Assembly (NCBI GenBank): GCA_039111635.1
Contig: JBCAQO010000003.1
Location: forward strand, 2,480,001-2,544,000
DNA: 64,000 nt
Direction of reading: 5' to 3'
Source: Heterobasidion occidentale
Taxonomy: Eukaryota > Basidiomycota > Agaricomycetes > Russulales > Bondarzewiaceae
The translations under genes were made by a program, and so were the position numbers. This document shows positions 12,605-27,340 of the stretch, one piece after another. A model generated the notes under the pieces. It had not been told where the DNA came from and made no database searches. It saw nothing but the letters and a program-made list of their open reading frames with translations. Positions within the stretch are counted from its first letter, which is position 1, and every line of letters begins with the position of its first letter.

Positions 12605-14062
12605 CTACCTCCGCCAACAATGAATCGGCCTCGGAAGTCCGTATTGAGTTAAGGATTTCTCGTGTTCTTCAAGGTCATGCTGTATCTCGAGCAAAGCGTG
12701 ATTTTCACCAACATCATGCCCATATCGAAGAATGAAGTCCTGACAAAGATTTGCTCGGAATGACGTCCACATGTGGATGGGCGAGGGCACGCAATCGTTA
12801 ACTAGAAGAGTGGCAAAGAGAACGCGTAGTTGTCCCGGTGAAGAGAGGAGTGAGACAGCTTCCTGCATCGTCTCTTCCGCTTCGTTTTGGTCTGTAGAAA
12901 ACCCTGCTGCAGGAGGCACTAGTGTTAACGGAGCAGGGGATATCTCGGTAAGAGGGACAGTAGGTAGGGCGAGAAAGGCAACGTCAGGATTAACATGACT
13001 CGTGATGGAAGGAATCGTCTAGAGATCTCTTGCTTCAGCGAAATCAAACGACAGATGAATTTCGTACCTGAGGCGAACTAGTGGCCGAAGACGAAGACGG
13101 CATATTGGAGACAGGAGTGAACCTTAACATAATCGGATTTTCGGCGAAGATTGAGCGGGAAATGCAAAGGTCACTTTTGAAAATTAAGACAGTATGAAGG
13201 TTCCACCTACTCCGCATCAGGCAGAACCATTTGACGAGAAGAACTTGCGGTGGTGGAAGAGCTATATGAATAGGTCAGACTTGGTTCGGTTCCAGTAAGG
13301 CAGATTCACGAACATAGTCGTTTTCTTCATGTTGCGGGAGGCATACGCTGACAGCTTTCGGCGTTTTGGGGAGGGACCGCGTGGAATCCAAGAACCTACG
13401 TTGAAGGCAATGTTGTCAATGTTGATGGCGAGTGCACCATCTTCGGATAGATCGCGGCAATGACCAAACACGTGGACAGTCGTTCGTATTCTCGGAGGAT
13501 GTATCCTCGTCCACCTGGCTGAGTGACCATCGAAAACAGCTCTTCAGATTTCCAGTCAGTTTCACCGCTGATCGCAAACTAAATACGCAAGGACTCACTC
13601 TAACGCAGAGATGCGTTCGGTGTCTCGAACATGCTCAGATACATCAACCAAAAATGACCGAGATGCAGGGTCGCTCGGCATCGGTTCTCCCTGAGTACGA
13701 ACTAAACCGGTAAAGACGGCGAAGGTTGCGGGAAAATCGAGAATGCGATCCTGGTAACCATCATCGTCGGGATTTCCATGGTACGCAAAGACAGAGATAG
13801 CGTCGAGTAAAACAGTATCGTTCGTCGGGGCGTGAGCTTTTGTGTAGGCGAAAACAATCGACTGTTCGGGGAAAGGGACGTCGTTGGGTGGGCTGTACAC
13901 CCTGAGACTGGCTTGGATAGGAGGACCATTGCGAACCGAGATTGTCGTGTCGTAGAGATAATGGAATGTTGTGCCGACTCCGTCATCTACTTTCTGGGAA
14001 GAAGACACGCGAGAGGCGCCAGCAACAGCAAAATTGCCAAAGAGCATGAAGGACGACATCGC
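12605..14062 (-). CDS. orphan protein with C-terminal Helitron-helicase-like segment
   Basis: Six exons on the minus strand: 14062-13599, 13514-13400, 13354-13314, 13261-13211, 13122-13068, 13018-12605; 379 residues, all joins in frame. The first about 190 residues (FGNFAVAGASRVSS... to LAINIDNIAFN) form a beta-rich domain I cannot assign; an OB-like fold is possible. A Ser/Thr linker follows. The last about 75 residues (LRVLFATLLVNDCVPSP, then MWTSFRANLCQDF and KSLTQYGLPRP) resemble the segment of fungal Helitron Pif1-like helicases that precedes the ATPase core. No Walker motifs are present. Function unknown; the gene may be host-retained transposon material. Confidence 0.7.
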
Positions 14063-14635
14063 AAAGCCGGGAAGGCTGGGTCGTATAGACGCTTGCAAGC
14101 GAAGACTCCTCTGCTGCGATAATGCCCTTATAGGGGGGTCGATGACGCTCAATGGTGACGTTGACCTAGGTTGACCTGCAAGGCGGATGCTACAGAAAAG
14201 GTTAATGCGCTCAATGACACGCGGTATCCGAAATTCGGAAACCGCAGAAATTCCCGAACCGCACATTGTTGATGCAGATAGAATACAGCTGCATGCATGC
14301 ATGCGTCTCAAACCTACAAGGGACTGGAACAACACACCAAGATGTGGGAAAACAGGCCAAGATGTGATCGTGCATTCTCAGATGTCCTAACAGAGACTTA
14401 GACTCTTCATCGATGCAGAGCCATCTACAGGGGCGATAACGAGCAAGGCAGATAAGATATAAGCAGGATCGAGCGCAATTCGGTAGACGAAAAGGAGAAA
14501 AACAAGTTGGAGCGAACGACTATACCGCGCGAGCAATGAGTTGATGACCGCCTCAGCAAAGAAGACCAAACAAAAGTGTGCCTGGAAAGGTAGAGTGATC
14601 TTCTTGCTCGACACCAAAATTCGCCTTGCGAGGCA
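14063..14635. other. divergent intergenic region
   Basis: Between the orphan gene (-) and the ESF2 TATA box. Contains a short ATGC-repeat patch near 14291. No gene recognised. Confidence 0.45.
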
Positions 14636-14644
14636 TATATAAAA
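14636..14644 (+). promoter_or_regulatory. TATA box of ESF2
   Basis: TATATAAAA about 55 bases before the ATG at 14696. Confidence 0.55.
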
Positions 14645-14695
14645 GTCGGCCACCCGCGACCGCCATCAAAGCTTCCACATAACATTATACAGACT

Positions 14696-15720
14696 ATGAC
14701 TACGAGCCAAGCGACCGCCTCCCGTTCTGACCCTCGGTTTATCGTCGACTCGCGCTCCGATGAAGAACATGAAGCGGGTTCATCGAGGTCCAACTTGAAA
14801 GACGTATCTAGAGGCACCGACTCCGAAGACAACGAGCCTCACGAGGAGGGGGATGCCTCAGAGGAAGAACAAGACGAAGAGTACGGATTGATCGAGGGAA
14901 TGGATCCGTCAGGCTTTGCGGGACCCAAAGTCGTAAAACCCTTGACCTCGGAGGCTCTTGCAGCATTCAAAGCGGCTCATGACAGGGCTGGTGTCATCTA
15001 CATATCTCGGATACCACCAGGTATGCGACCCACGAAAGTCAGACATCTTATGAGCCAATACGGCGAGGTTGGCAGGGTGTATTTGCAGCAAGAAGGTGCG
15101 CGGACTATATCATCATTCTCGATATGACGATCGACCCAAAGAGCTATGTAGATGCTAAACGTGCCTATCTAAGGCGAAAGTATACATCGACGAAAAAAGC
15201 CCATTTCACTGAGGGTTGGGTGGAATTTAAGGACAAAAAGGTCGCTCGATCTATTGCTGAGATGCTGAACGCACAACCGATCGGAGGAAAGAAAGGGACG
15301 CGATGGCGGGACGACATATGGACAATGAAGTACCTCCCAAAATTCAAGTGGAATATGCTCACGGAGCAAGTTGGTAAGTCGCGTAACCTATCTACAAGTC
15401 ACGCTCGACCTGACGCATGGTGTATAGCTCACGAAGCGGCCATACACACCGCACGACTACGTGTAGAACTTTCGCAGTCTAAAACTGAGCAGAAAGAGTA
15501 CTTGAAGAATGTGGAGCTCGCACGGGTGTTGGACAAACGCGCCGAGCGAGCACGGCAGGCTGGGAAGGAGATGAAGAAGCCTGAACGGAAGGAAAGGAAG
15601 AGGCACGTGGACGGTGAGTCTGGGGAGCAGCCTCCTCAGAAGAAAAGAAAGCAGAAACCCGCGCCGGACCCTGAGCAAGCCAACGAGCAGTTGAAGAGTG
15701 TGTTGGGTAGCATCTTCTGA
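14696..15720 (+). CDS. ESF2: ESF2/ABT1 pre-rRNA processing protein (RRM)
   Basis: Exons 14696-15095, 15152-15373, 15428-15720; 304 residues. An acidic N-terminal region is followed by the ABT1/ESF2 [17 protein letters not shown] (RNP2-like), [16 protein letters not shown], then the family hallmark [15 protein letters not shown] (RNP1-like). After [19 protein letters not shown] comes a charged coiled-coil tail with nuclear-localisation-like KKRKQK. ESF2 works with Dbp8 in the small-subunit processome at the nucleolus. The first intron ends at a TAG inside an apparently open frame; only that acceptor restores the conserved [16 protein letters not shown]. Confidence 0.9.
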
Positions 15721-16049
15721 CACCGGCGATGTAGTATGTACTATGGTAGAGTAGATTGATATATGATAGACTCGCACCCAGTCGCGAATGTGGCTGAAGA
15801 ACCGAGTTGAAGCGGAGAGGGAAAACGGAATAGCTACGTGTTGTGGCAGGTTCGTTGTTCTCCATCGCTAGCACATTGAGCATCGCAGACGGCGTTGGCG
15901 TTGAAAGCATCTTTCACCGCACCGCTCGCTCTTCACTGTGTTGCGATCGCTAAGAGGTCTGTTCTTCATCATGATCGCTCTCTCTCCGTCCATGGCTCTG
16001 ATCAGCCGCGTTATGTTGTCACTTCCTTCCCTTTCCTCAGTCTCTTAAA
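15721..16049. other. intergenic spacer ESF2 to ARS2
   Basis: 329 bases, no gene. Ends in a pyrimidine-rich leader just before the ARS2 start codon. Confidence 0.45.
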
Positions 16050-19000
16050 ATGTCTTGGTCTTCCTCTGTCTATCCTCCCCCTCCCCCTCCTCCTCCGCGT
16101 CATTCTCGTTCTCGTTCTCCTTACCGAGGCTCTTACCCTCCACGCGGCCACTCGGACTCGTACCCGCCAGCAGACCCGTATCGCACGGAGTGGGACGCGT
16201 ATGACAGAGACAGATGGGCTTATGACCGCGAGAAGCCGGCGTATGATTATGGGCGGAGAGGAAGGAGTCGAAGTCCCCCAGCCGAAGAAGGTACGCCCTT
16301 TTCAACAAAGGTCGAAGTTGATATTTACCTGCCGATGTTAGCCGGTCGGAAGAGGCGTCGCTCTGCCTCACCATTTGAGAAGGAGCGATTTGACCCGCGC
16401 CCGAGGTATGCAGATGACTATGGTACGTGTGCTGTCCAGTCCTTCCCACTGGTATTCTTAAATATCATTTAGACGCCCATTCTCGGTCGTATGGCGGGTA
16501 TTCCCCGCGCCGGGGTGCATATCCACAACCTGGTCGCCGACCGCCGGCGGATCCGTACACTCTTGACTACCCTGCGACTTTGAAGGTGTATGCCGAGTGG
16601 TTCCGTTATTACTACCCACAACAGGCTATCGACGAGGACAATGCCGATAAAGCAGCTGAACAAGAAGCAGGGGATGGGTCGCGGCCACGTAACGGCATCA
16701 GAACGCGATGGGAAAAGTACAAGAAGGATTTTGCCGCGTCGCAGGTATATTAGAGACAATTTATTGTTGCATTTTCGTATGACGGACTCATTGTCTTCCA
16801 CAGCTTCAAACAATGTTTGACCACCATCGAAAGTCGCCTTGGTTCGCGGAGAAGTACGATCCCTCTCCCGAATTTGTTACACTGCGAAAGCGAGTGAGGA
16901 AAGATGGGTGGAGGGGTCGGTTGAACGCTTTCATCGACGACCTAGAGGCTGGCAAGTTCGATCCAGATGTCAACCAGGCTGTATCGGAGTCTGCGTCGTT
17001 CACGAAGGAGGATGTGAAGCGAGAAGAGGTCAAGAAAGAAAAGGAGGGAGATACGACATTCGAGGACGCAGATGCGGATGGTGTTGCTCCTACAGACGAG
17101 AAAGCTGTTGAGAATGCAGTATTAGATGGTGACGATGAGGGTGGTGACAACGAGGGTGGAAAAGTTGAAACTAACGGAAAGGGTTTTTTGGATGCGAAGC
17201 GTAATAACCGTGGCGAGGAGATGTCAGTTGTGCCAGAGGGCAACCAGGTTATGATTCGGACCATTCCGCCAGACATCGGTCGGGTCAAGCTCGAGGCAGT
17301 GCGTGTCTGGCTATTACTGCATCATTGCAAACTCGACTCACAGCAATTACAGGCTCTTGAGAACATTCCAGGTTATGTCTACCTTGCTCTGGGAGATCCT
17401 CTTCAGAAGAGAAACTACTACCGTGCCGGGTGGTTAAAGTTTCGCGACGATGCCGATATGCCTGCCGCGATGTCAGATTTGAACGAGAAGAAGGTAAATT
17501 GGTGTTACGATCGACTCCTCTGCTACGCCCTTATTCTGCTCGCAGATCGAAGGATTCAAACTCCATGTCATGCACAACACTGAGCCTTTCAGGAACCGTA
17601 TTCGGTATGCACCTGAGGTGGCGAGCAGACCTGAGAGACTTGAGAAAGATCTTGAGAAGGCCAAAGCACTCGCTTCTCTCCTAGAATCGGAATACTTGGA
17701 ACTGCGGAGGATGAAATTCCTCCGCCGGGTAGAACAGACCGGTACAGGCGAAGAGGATGCCAATGGGAACGTGGAACAAGACGTTACAATGGCTGAGACT
17801 GAAGTAATCGATGACGCTACAGACGATCCTGAGCCCATCGAGAAGGGTACAGATGCTATCGAACGCAGAGTTGCGAAGCTTGTCGCAGAGCTGAGAGAGT
17901 CTGGCTCGCAGGAGTTTGGTGACGAAAAGGAGGTGAGTCTGAAAAAGGTGCGTCTCCCAGGCTCATCGATTGTTCCAACGACCTGACTCGGTGATTCCTC
18001 CTTTCGTAGACAGAGCTGTCGCTTGACCTGTATTTGGCATATCTTCGTTCAGCGTTTCACACATGCTATTACTGCGCAGTCATAACCGATCATCTTGAGG
18101 AACTGCAGCGCAAGTGTATCATGCATGTAAGGAAGCCATTATCGAAGGCGCTGAAGGATGAGATCAAGGCAGCAGAAGCCGACAAAGCCGCCAAAGACGA
18201 GGAGCAAGAGGTAGACAAGGAGAAAGAAAAAGACAACTCTACCAAACCCGCGGATGGGAGAGATTGGAAACGGAACGGTGCGTTTGAGTCGTCGATCGCC
18301 CTGTCGTCCTGTTGGTTGAAGCTTCTTGTTCAAAAGACGAACGATGGCTGGAATGGCTAGACTCGAAGATAGCCCTCCTCATCGACCGAGACGGCGTTGA
18401 TCCTCGTCAGTACGGTGGTAAGAGCTACGACGAGTAAGTCGTTCGTGTTATTCGACAATAACTGCCTCTGAGTCCTGCATGCACAGGGAGCTGTCGAAAG
18501 CCGTAGAGTCCTTCGTCAAGCAGGAGGATGAGGGTAAGTTCCGCTGTAAAACGTGTCAGAAGCTCTTCAAGGCTACTTCGTTTGTCGAGAAACATATTGC
18601 GAACAAACACGGGGAGCTCGTGAAGCATTTGGACGACGTAAGAATAGTCTTGTATCTTCCACTTTCAGTCCGCTTCAGCTGCTCTATTGTTAGATCCCTT
18701 ATTTCAACAACTTCGCTCTCGATCCGCATCACATCCAACCTTTTTCACATCCACCTGCCGCAACTGGCAATAATCAAGCGCCACCTCCCCAAGCCTATGG
18801 CCTTCCAGGGCCCGTGACCTATCCTCCTCCCGGCGACTACGGTCGTGGTGGTCCTTATCATCCAGCATACGCCGACCGCCATGGCTTTCCACCTGCGCCG
18901 CCTGCGCTCTATCCTGGTACTGTCTATTGGGACCCGTACACGTACCCTTACACTCCTGGCACATATCCTCCTGCTCGTCGAGACGAAGGCATCGGTGCCA

Positions 19001-19305
19001 AACGGTTGAGCGATCGCATCAGCGGATATGCGATCGGACATGATCCTTCCTCAGAGCCTACGAATGTACCAGCATCTGCTGGTTTGCCCCCTAAGCCGGC
19101 AGCCGCGGCACTCGAGGCTGTGCCTATGGAAGAGACTCGCGGCCGGAGAGGCGGACGTAGGGGTGGCAGAGGAGGCGACGCGAGCGGTCCACCTCCGCCG
19201 CCGCCGCCGGACGCAAAGGAGGATCCCCGCGCGGCGGCTGGAAAGAAAGTCAGCTACCACGACATGGACCTTGTCGCCGAGGGCGACGTGGAGTTGCAGT
19301 ATTGA
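16050..19305 (+). CDS. ARS2: ARS2/SERRATE zinc-finger protein of the cap-binding complex
   Basis: Exons 16050-16290, 16342-16422, 16473-16744, 16804-17298, 17353-17493, 17546-17947, 18010-18277, 18337-18433, 18487-18637, 18694-19305; about 919 residues. Order of parts: Arg/Ser/Pro-rich head, SERRATE/ARS2 N-terminal domain (WFAEKYDPS near its start), a middle RRM-like region (IPGYVYLALGDP, GFKLHVMHNTEPFR), acidic insert, then the C2H2 finger FRCKTCQKLF...KHIANKH (about residues 684-707) and a Pro/Gly/Tyr-rich tail with an RGG-like patch. ARS2 links the nuclear cap-binding complex to RNA export, decay and small-RNA processing. Intron 6 has two in-frame donors (17933 or 17948). Confidence 0.92.
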
Positions 19306-22017
<2,712 letters not shown>

Positions 22018-22266
22018 CACTGGCGTAACGGATGTAATTGATGGACAATTGAAATGTATTGAAATGCACGGAGCCTGCGAGCAGAGAGCGTAGCAGCCAG
22101 GCCTCAGACGGGACACACGTGCAGGAGGTGAAAGGACAGCGGAGATGGGGAGCGCGAGAAGTGCAGGGATCGAGCCTGCCTCGAGGAGATATTTGCGGCT
22201 GTTTGACCCGACACAGCTCGTCCATCTCGCCGCCCACAGTTGCGCTCTCTGGGCACTCGTCCCTCT

Positions 22267-22331
22267 CCCCCTCCCCTCCCCTCCCCTCCCCTCCCCTCCC
22301 CTCCCCATCGCCCCATCTCCCCCCCCCCCCC
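22267..22331 (+). repeat. CTCCC repeats and a C-run upstream of SSK1
   Basis: A tract of CCCCT/CTCCC units (22267-22310) followed by about 12 C. It sits within 120 bases before the chosen SSK1 start. The complementary strand is G-run-rich and could form quadruplex structure. Confidence 0.75.
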
Positions 22332-22381
22332 TCCCTTTCTCTTGCTGCGCTGGCTCGGTAGGCTCACGCCTTGCGTTCGCC

Positions 22382-25300
22382 ATGTCTCCATCTGCCAAGC
22401 TTCCCGCTGTCCGCCTTCCGACCGTGCTCCCCAGCCACAGCGTCGACGGCGAAAGCACAGGCCAGGATGCAGTCGTGGTTGAATTGCCTCCCTCTGACAA
22501 GTTCAGCTTCGCGTGGCCTTCAGGTTTCGTCCCCCCCGTCCCCCCGCCCATCGTGAACGACCGCCCCACGTCCCTCAGCTCTTCGGACGCCGAGTCTGGC
22601 CCGTCCGAATCAGAGTCCAATATCGAGGACCGCGCACCCAGCGCGGGTGGCCCCAGAACAGGCTCTCTCAGGAAGCCCAGGCACGAAGACGCAGACGAAT
22701 ACGACTTCACCCCGACCAATCGCCTCTACACCGAGCAGAACCCCATGGACCAGGCCGTCCCTCCTTCGCTTCCACGGCTTTCGCGCGCCTTCTCCGTCCC
22801 CTTGCCCTCTCAGATTGGATATCTGAAAAATCCGCGCAGGGCTCTCTCGCACTCGGGCACCGGCCCTCCTACGCCCATTCTCGAAGACTCTCCCGAAGTG
22901 GCTCAGCTCCACGAGCTCTCTCTGGAACTCGCCGACCATGTACAGATGGTCATCCAGACCCTCCTCCAGCTCTCGCCACCTCAGGTCTTCGACCCCGCCA
23001 AGGAGCAATTCTCTGCATGTTCACTTCCAATTCCTACCCCTTCGATTACCGCCATGTTCACGTCCATGAAGAATCTAAATTATATGTCGGCTAACATGGC
23101 TGCCTTTAGTGTCCCCTCTTCCTCCTCCGCTCGTGCGGACACAACGCCAAAGAGCTCGCAGAACGGAGAATCGAGCTCGTGTGTGCATTCTCCTACTGTT
23201 CTATCTCGCGAATACACGACGCATGATTTCGATATTGGAGAAACGCTCCAGAGTGTCGGAGACACCCTCAGTGGCTTGGCCGCCGATGTCGGCGTGGACC
23301 TCGTTCTCTTTCACGGTGACTTGGGCATGAAGCATGTCGCCGTCAAGGGGGACGAGAGTGGCATTTCTTATACCCTCTCACATGTGAGTGCTTTCCTCGG
23401 GTCTGTAGGACGTGTCTTACTGTCGGCTTAGATCGTCCGACAAATTCTTGCAACAGCACATCGAGGCGACTCTCTCGAGATCGGCCTCTTCATCGTCGCA
23501 CCTTTGTCCGAGGCCGAGGTGCCTACGGATGCCACTGAATCGGCAAGCCCGACCTCACTCTCCCCTGACCCCACCATGCCCCTTGTATGCACTTTCACCA
23601 TCACACACGTTTTTGCGCCTCCGCCCTCACCACGTATAGGCTATTCTGGTCCTCGTGATCAAGCTTCTCCCCTTCGCTCTGAACCCTTTTTGAGATCTAA
23701 TATCCTTCTGCGTCTTCTTCGACATACCGAGGCCAAATTTGCCTGTGAAATGTCTAAAACGACTGCCGCAGGTCGGTCGTGCAAGCTCTCCTTCACGTTA
23801 GAGCGCGGATCACCGGCCGTCGTCAATCCAGCCGTGATCCTCTCTGAGGATGATCCCGTCCTTCAATCGCTGCCTGGTTTCAATATTGCGGGAGAACCGA
23901 CGTTGGAGGAGCTTGCGCAGTTCGTAGAGACGCTTCGGGGAAAGAAGGTCTCGTTGTATGCGAGTTCCAAGGGCCAATTTGCGCAGCATCTCACGAGTTA
24001 TCTGACCGCATGGGGTTTGGATGTCAGTCCCATCTCTTCAGAGTCGGAAGGCGAAAATATGCCGGACAAGTCGACATTGTCGGACAGCCTAGCAGACTCA
24101 CCGCCTTCCGCCGCTGAAGCATCTTTTGGCACTGCGCCGACGCTCGACGCCCTTTCAGAGCAGTCTAACGGTTCCACTCTTCCCACTACGTCCGGCGCGT
24201 CGCCTGCACCGTCGCCACCGTCGTTTATCTTGATAGACGATGACGTTTCCGTTTTGCGAGAACAATTACGAAACTTGCTTGCCGAGCAGCAGTACCCCCT
24301 CTACATCGGTTCACGCAAACGACCCTCTCTAGCTGCTCACCATCGCCCACGATCCTCGCCTCAGGTCGTCCGAGCTATGGGTTTCGGTATGACGCCGATG
24401 GCACCTGCTTCAAGGACCGCCAGCGTGATCGTCCATTTCACGAGTCTGGCGAACTTCAAGCTCGTCAAGGGGGTATTGCAGACCGTGCTCGCTCCGAACG
24501 GCAGCTCGGCCGCGCGGATGCCTGAGGTCATCGTCATCCCAAAGCCTGCGGGTCCAAGACGCGTTTTGACGGCGCTTCACACGGCGGCCACGAAACCTGT
24601 CGTCGACCCCTTCTTTTCTCCGATCGCAACCTCTCCGATGAGTCCGGGCCTGCACCCGCCCGCCTCTTTCTTCCCACAGACTTCCAGTCCGAAATCCCCC
24701 GTCGGACGCCCAACGAGCAGTCCGCGCAGCACCTCTGAGCGTTCTACCAGATCCCCCAAGGAGCATCCCGCCGATGGCTTTGGCGCTGCCCCGCCTTCGC
24801 CTCTCGGGCTGTCTGAGGGCATGGACTATTTTTCCGAGGCAGCGGTGAAAATGGGCACCTCCCCATCGTCCGGGCTCGTCATTCAGAGCCCCGACGGCCA
24901 ACCTGCAGGCATTTTCTTTCATCCCCGCCCGAAGACCCGCGGCTCACGCATCGCCGCCATTAGCGCGGAGAATGCGCAATTCGTGACGCTGGGCGACGGA
25001 CCGTATCGCCGGGCGTCTGATGTCGACGACTTGAGCAAGGGAAGGTATCAGTTTCTAGTGCCTCCAGGCACTTCGGCTGCAGGACTGTCACGGCGAAGCT
25101 CGAAGACAGCGGTCACGATTGATCTTGGCTCCCCCGAGGGCAAAGACGCTAAGAGTGGCGTCACGCATAAAGGGAAGTCTCCATTGGAGTCCCCGAGTCC
25201 CGCGTACGCCGACATGCCACAGTCCATGCAGAGCATCATTACTCCTTTGCTTCCTCCTTCCCCGACAGATTTGACACGGCCACCACCCGCGCCTCGCGTT

Positions 25301-26869
25301 ATCACAGCAAGGAAGCCGAATGTAGTGGAACCTCTGCGCAAAAACGTTTCCCCGCCAGCGACACCTCGCACAGGGACGCCTAACGTAGCTGCTTCTGCAT
25401 CGTGGAAAGCGACCGCCAGGCGGCTCACGCTTGACAGCAAGGCGTCAACGCCGGCGGCTGCAGGAACCACAAAGGGTAAAACAGGGGACTCGAACATCGT
25501 CCCGCCTATCAGTGTGCTCGTTGTTGACGGTGCGTCTTCTGCGCTTTGTTCATCATTTTACTCATTTCATTTCCAGACAACCCCATCAACCAGACCATTC
25601 TGTCCACGTTTATGAAAAAGAAGAGGATCAAATACGACGTCGCGAAGAATGGAGAGGAGGCTGTGCAAAAGTGGAAAAGCGGAAGGTTCCACTTAATCCT
25701 GGTGAGCTCGGACAGCACCCGAATTTATCCGCAGGCTCATTGCCGGCATTGTAGATGGACATCCAGATGCCCGTCATGGACGGTATCTCCGCGACGAAGG
25801 AAATTCGGCGGCTCGAAAAGCTGAATGCTTCTCAGGGGTACCCTTCAACGCCACAATCGGATGGACAGCGCACGCCATCCGACGCGCCGTCTTCTGACTC
25901 CCGGATGTCAACAAGCCCATACAGGTCTTCTGTCATTATTGTCGCCCTCACGGCCTCGTCCCTGCAGAGCGATCGTGTGGCCGCACTGGCGGCCGGGTGC
26001 AACGATTTTTTGACGAAGCCCGTGTCGCTGGTATGGCTCAACAGCAAGATCATCGAATGGGGATCCATCAAAGCACTGCAGATGTGGGCAGACATCCGGC
26101 CAGAAGTCGTCAAGACGATTTCCACAGGGCAGACCAAGCAGGCGGAAAACGTCGCCCGCAGGCTGCATGTGCCGGAGGGCCGGGCCTCGCCTTCTGCCTC
26201 GCCCAGTCGCTCATCATCACAGACCAGAACGCATGCACCTGCTGCCACTCACATACCAATCTCGGCCCCTGGTCCTTCAATCCTCAACCCGGGCAAGGGA
26301 ACCACGCGGCTTAAGCCCCTCACCGTGGAATCGCCTGTCGTCCAGTCTCCTCTTTCTGCGTCTTCCGAAGGTGAAAGTTTGTTCCGTCTCGTTTCCGTCT
26401 ACGCGTATACTCATAACCCTTCATTTGCGCGTTCATGTGCTCTAGCTTCCATCGCAACATTGACACCACGCGCTGCTGGTACATTCTAGCCTTCGTGAAC
26501 TCGAGCGTGCACTAATCGTGAAACCTAGACTTGCCTGTACTCCCTGTCACTTCATCTCCGCGTACGTATTGACATTGTTCTTCATTCGTGCGTCTCACGT
26601 ATTAATTTTTATTTTCGTCAGACAAACGGGTCGAGCGTCCCGAACCATCGGCGCCTCGTCAAACCCCTAGTGCCGAAACCAGCGAGAATTCGCTGGCATC
26701 ACGAGAGAGCCCTGCAGCTGCAGAGCCGCTCAGTGCGCATGCTAGTCCGGAAAAAGACAAGACGCAGGACGCGGACCCCCCTACCGACGATTTGTCGGCG
26801 CCTGACGAAGCACCTAGCGGACATACCGCCGCTCCGGATGGCGGGGTTCAACGGGAGGTGCAGCAATGA
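22382..26869 (+). CDS. SSK1: SSK1-type response regulator of the osmotic-stress phosphorelay
   Basis: Exons 22382-23383, 23432-25529, 25577-25701, 25755-26370, 26446-26478, 26529-26561, 26622-26869; about 1384 residues. Most is Ser/Pro-rich. The receiver domain is at about 1027-1160: ISVLVVDDNPINQ (acidic pocket), LILMDIQMPVMDG with phosphoacceptor Asp about 1077, VALTAS (switch Thr) and FLTKPVS (conserved Lys). In yeasts and Mcs4/SskA of other fungi this protein accepts phosphate from Ypd1 and, when unphosphorylated, activates MAPKKKs of the HOG/Sty1 pathway. An in-frame ATG at 22145 would add residues encoded by the C-rich tract; I prefer 22382. The small exons near the 3' end are less certain. 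Confidence 0.9.
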
Positions 26870-27340
26870 CAATTTTGGGCGACCTTTAGAAACTATGGCA
26901 TCATAATCGTGCCGTTGATCTATCCTTTGTATCTGAAGGTCGCCGAGTTCTTTCGCAGGTTTTACTAGGATCTCCATTCGTCTTTTGGGTTAGTTCGTTG
27001 TCATCTTTGGGTTAACTGTGCTGTACACGTTTTCTGTATTCTGGTGGGAATATGCGTGCTTGGTACTGCGGTTTCATATCGATTCGCACGATGTATGGGT
27101 ATTTGGTAGCTAGTGTGGTCTATGGACGAATACACGCGTTGGCGAGGTCAAGGAAGCTAAAGGTCAAGAGGTTAAATGTGGTGCACGTGCCGTTGAGCAA
27201 CAATATAAGTTGGTCACGGCTGCGTTTGCCGGGATCCAAACTCCGCGCCATCGCTGCAGTCGACGGCGAACACCAATACTTCGCTTTCTTCCCAATCTTC
27301 TCGAGGCCCACCGGCCTTGTCGACCCTGCATCTCCTTGCC
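26870..27340. other. intergenic, no gene seen
   Basis: Spacer between SSK1 and the JmjC gene on the same strand. No TATA or RNA gene recognised. Confidence 0.45.

Noticed and set aside
22145..22381. In-frame upstream start for SSK1
   Set aside because: Residues would come from the C-rich repeat and lack any conserved feature. The ATG at 22382 begins a typical low-complexity SSK1 head.
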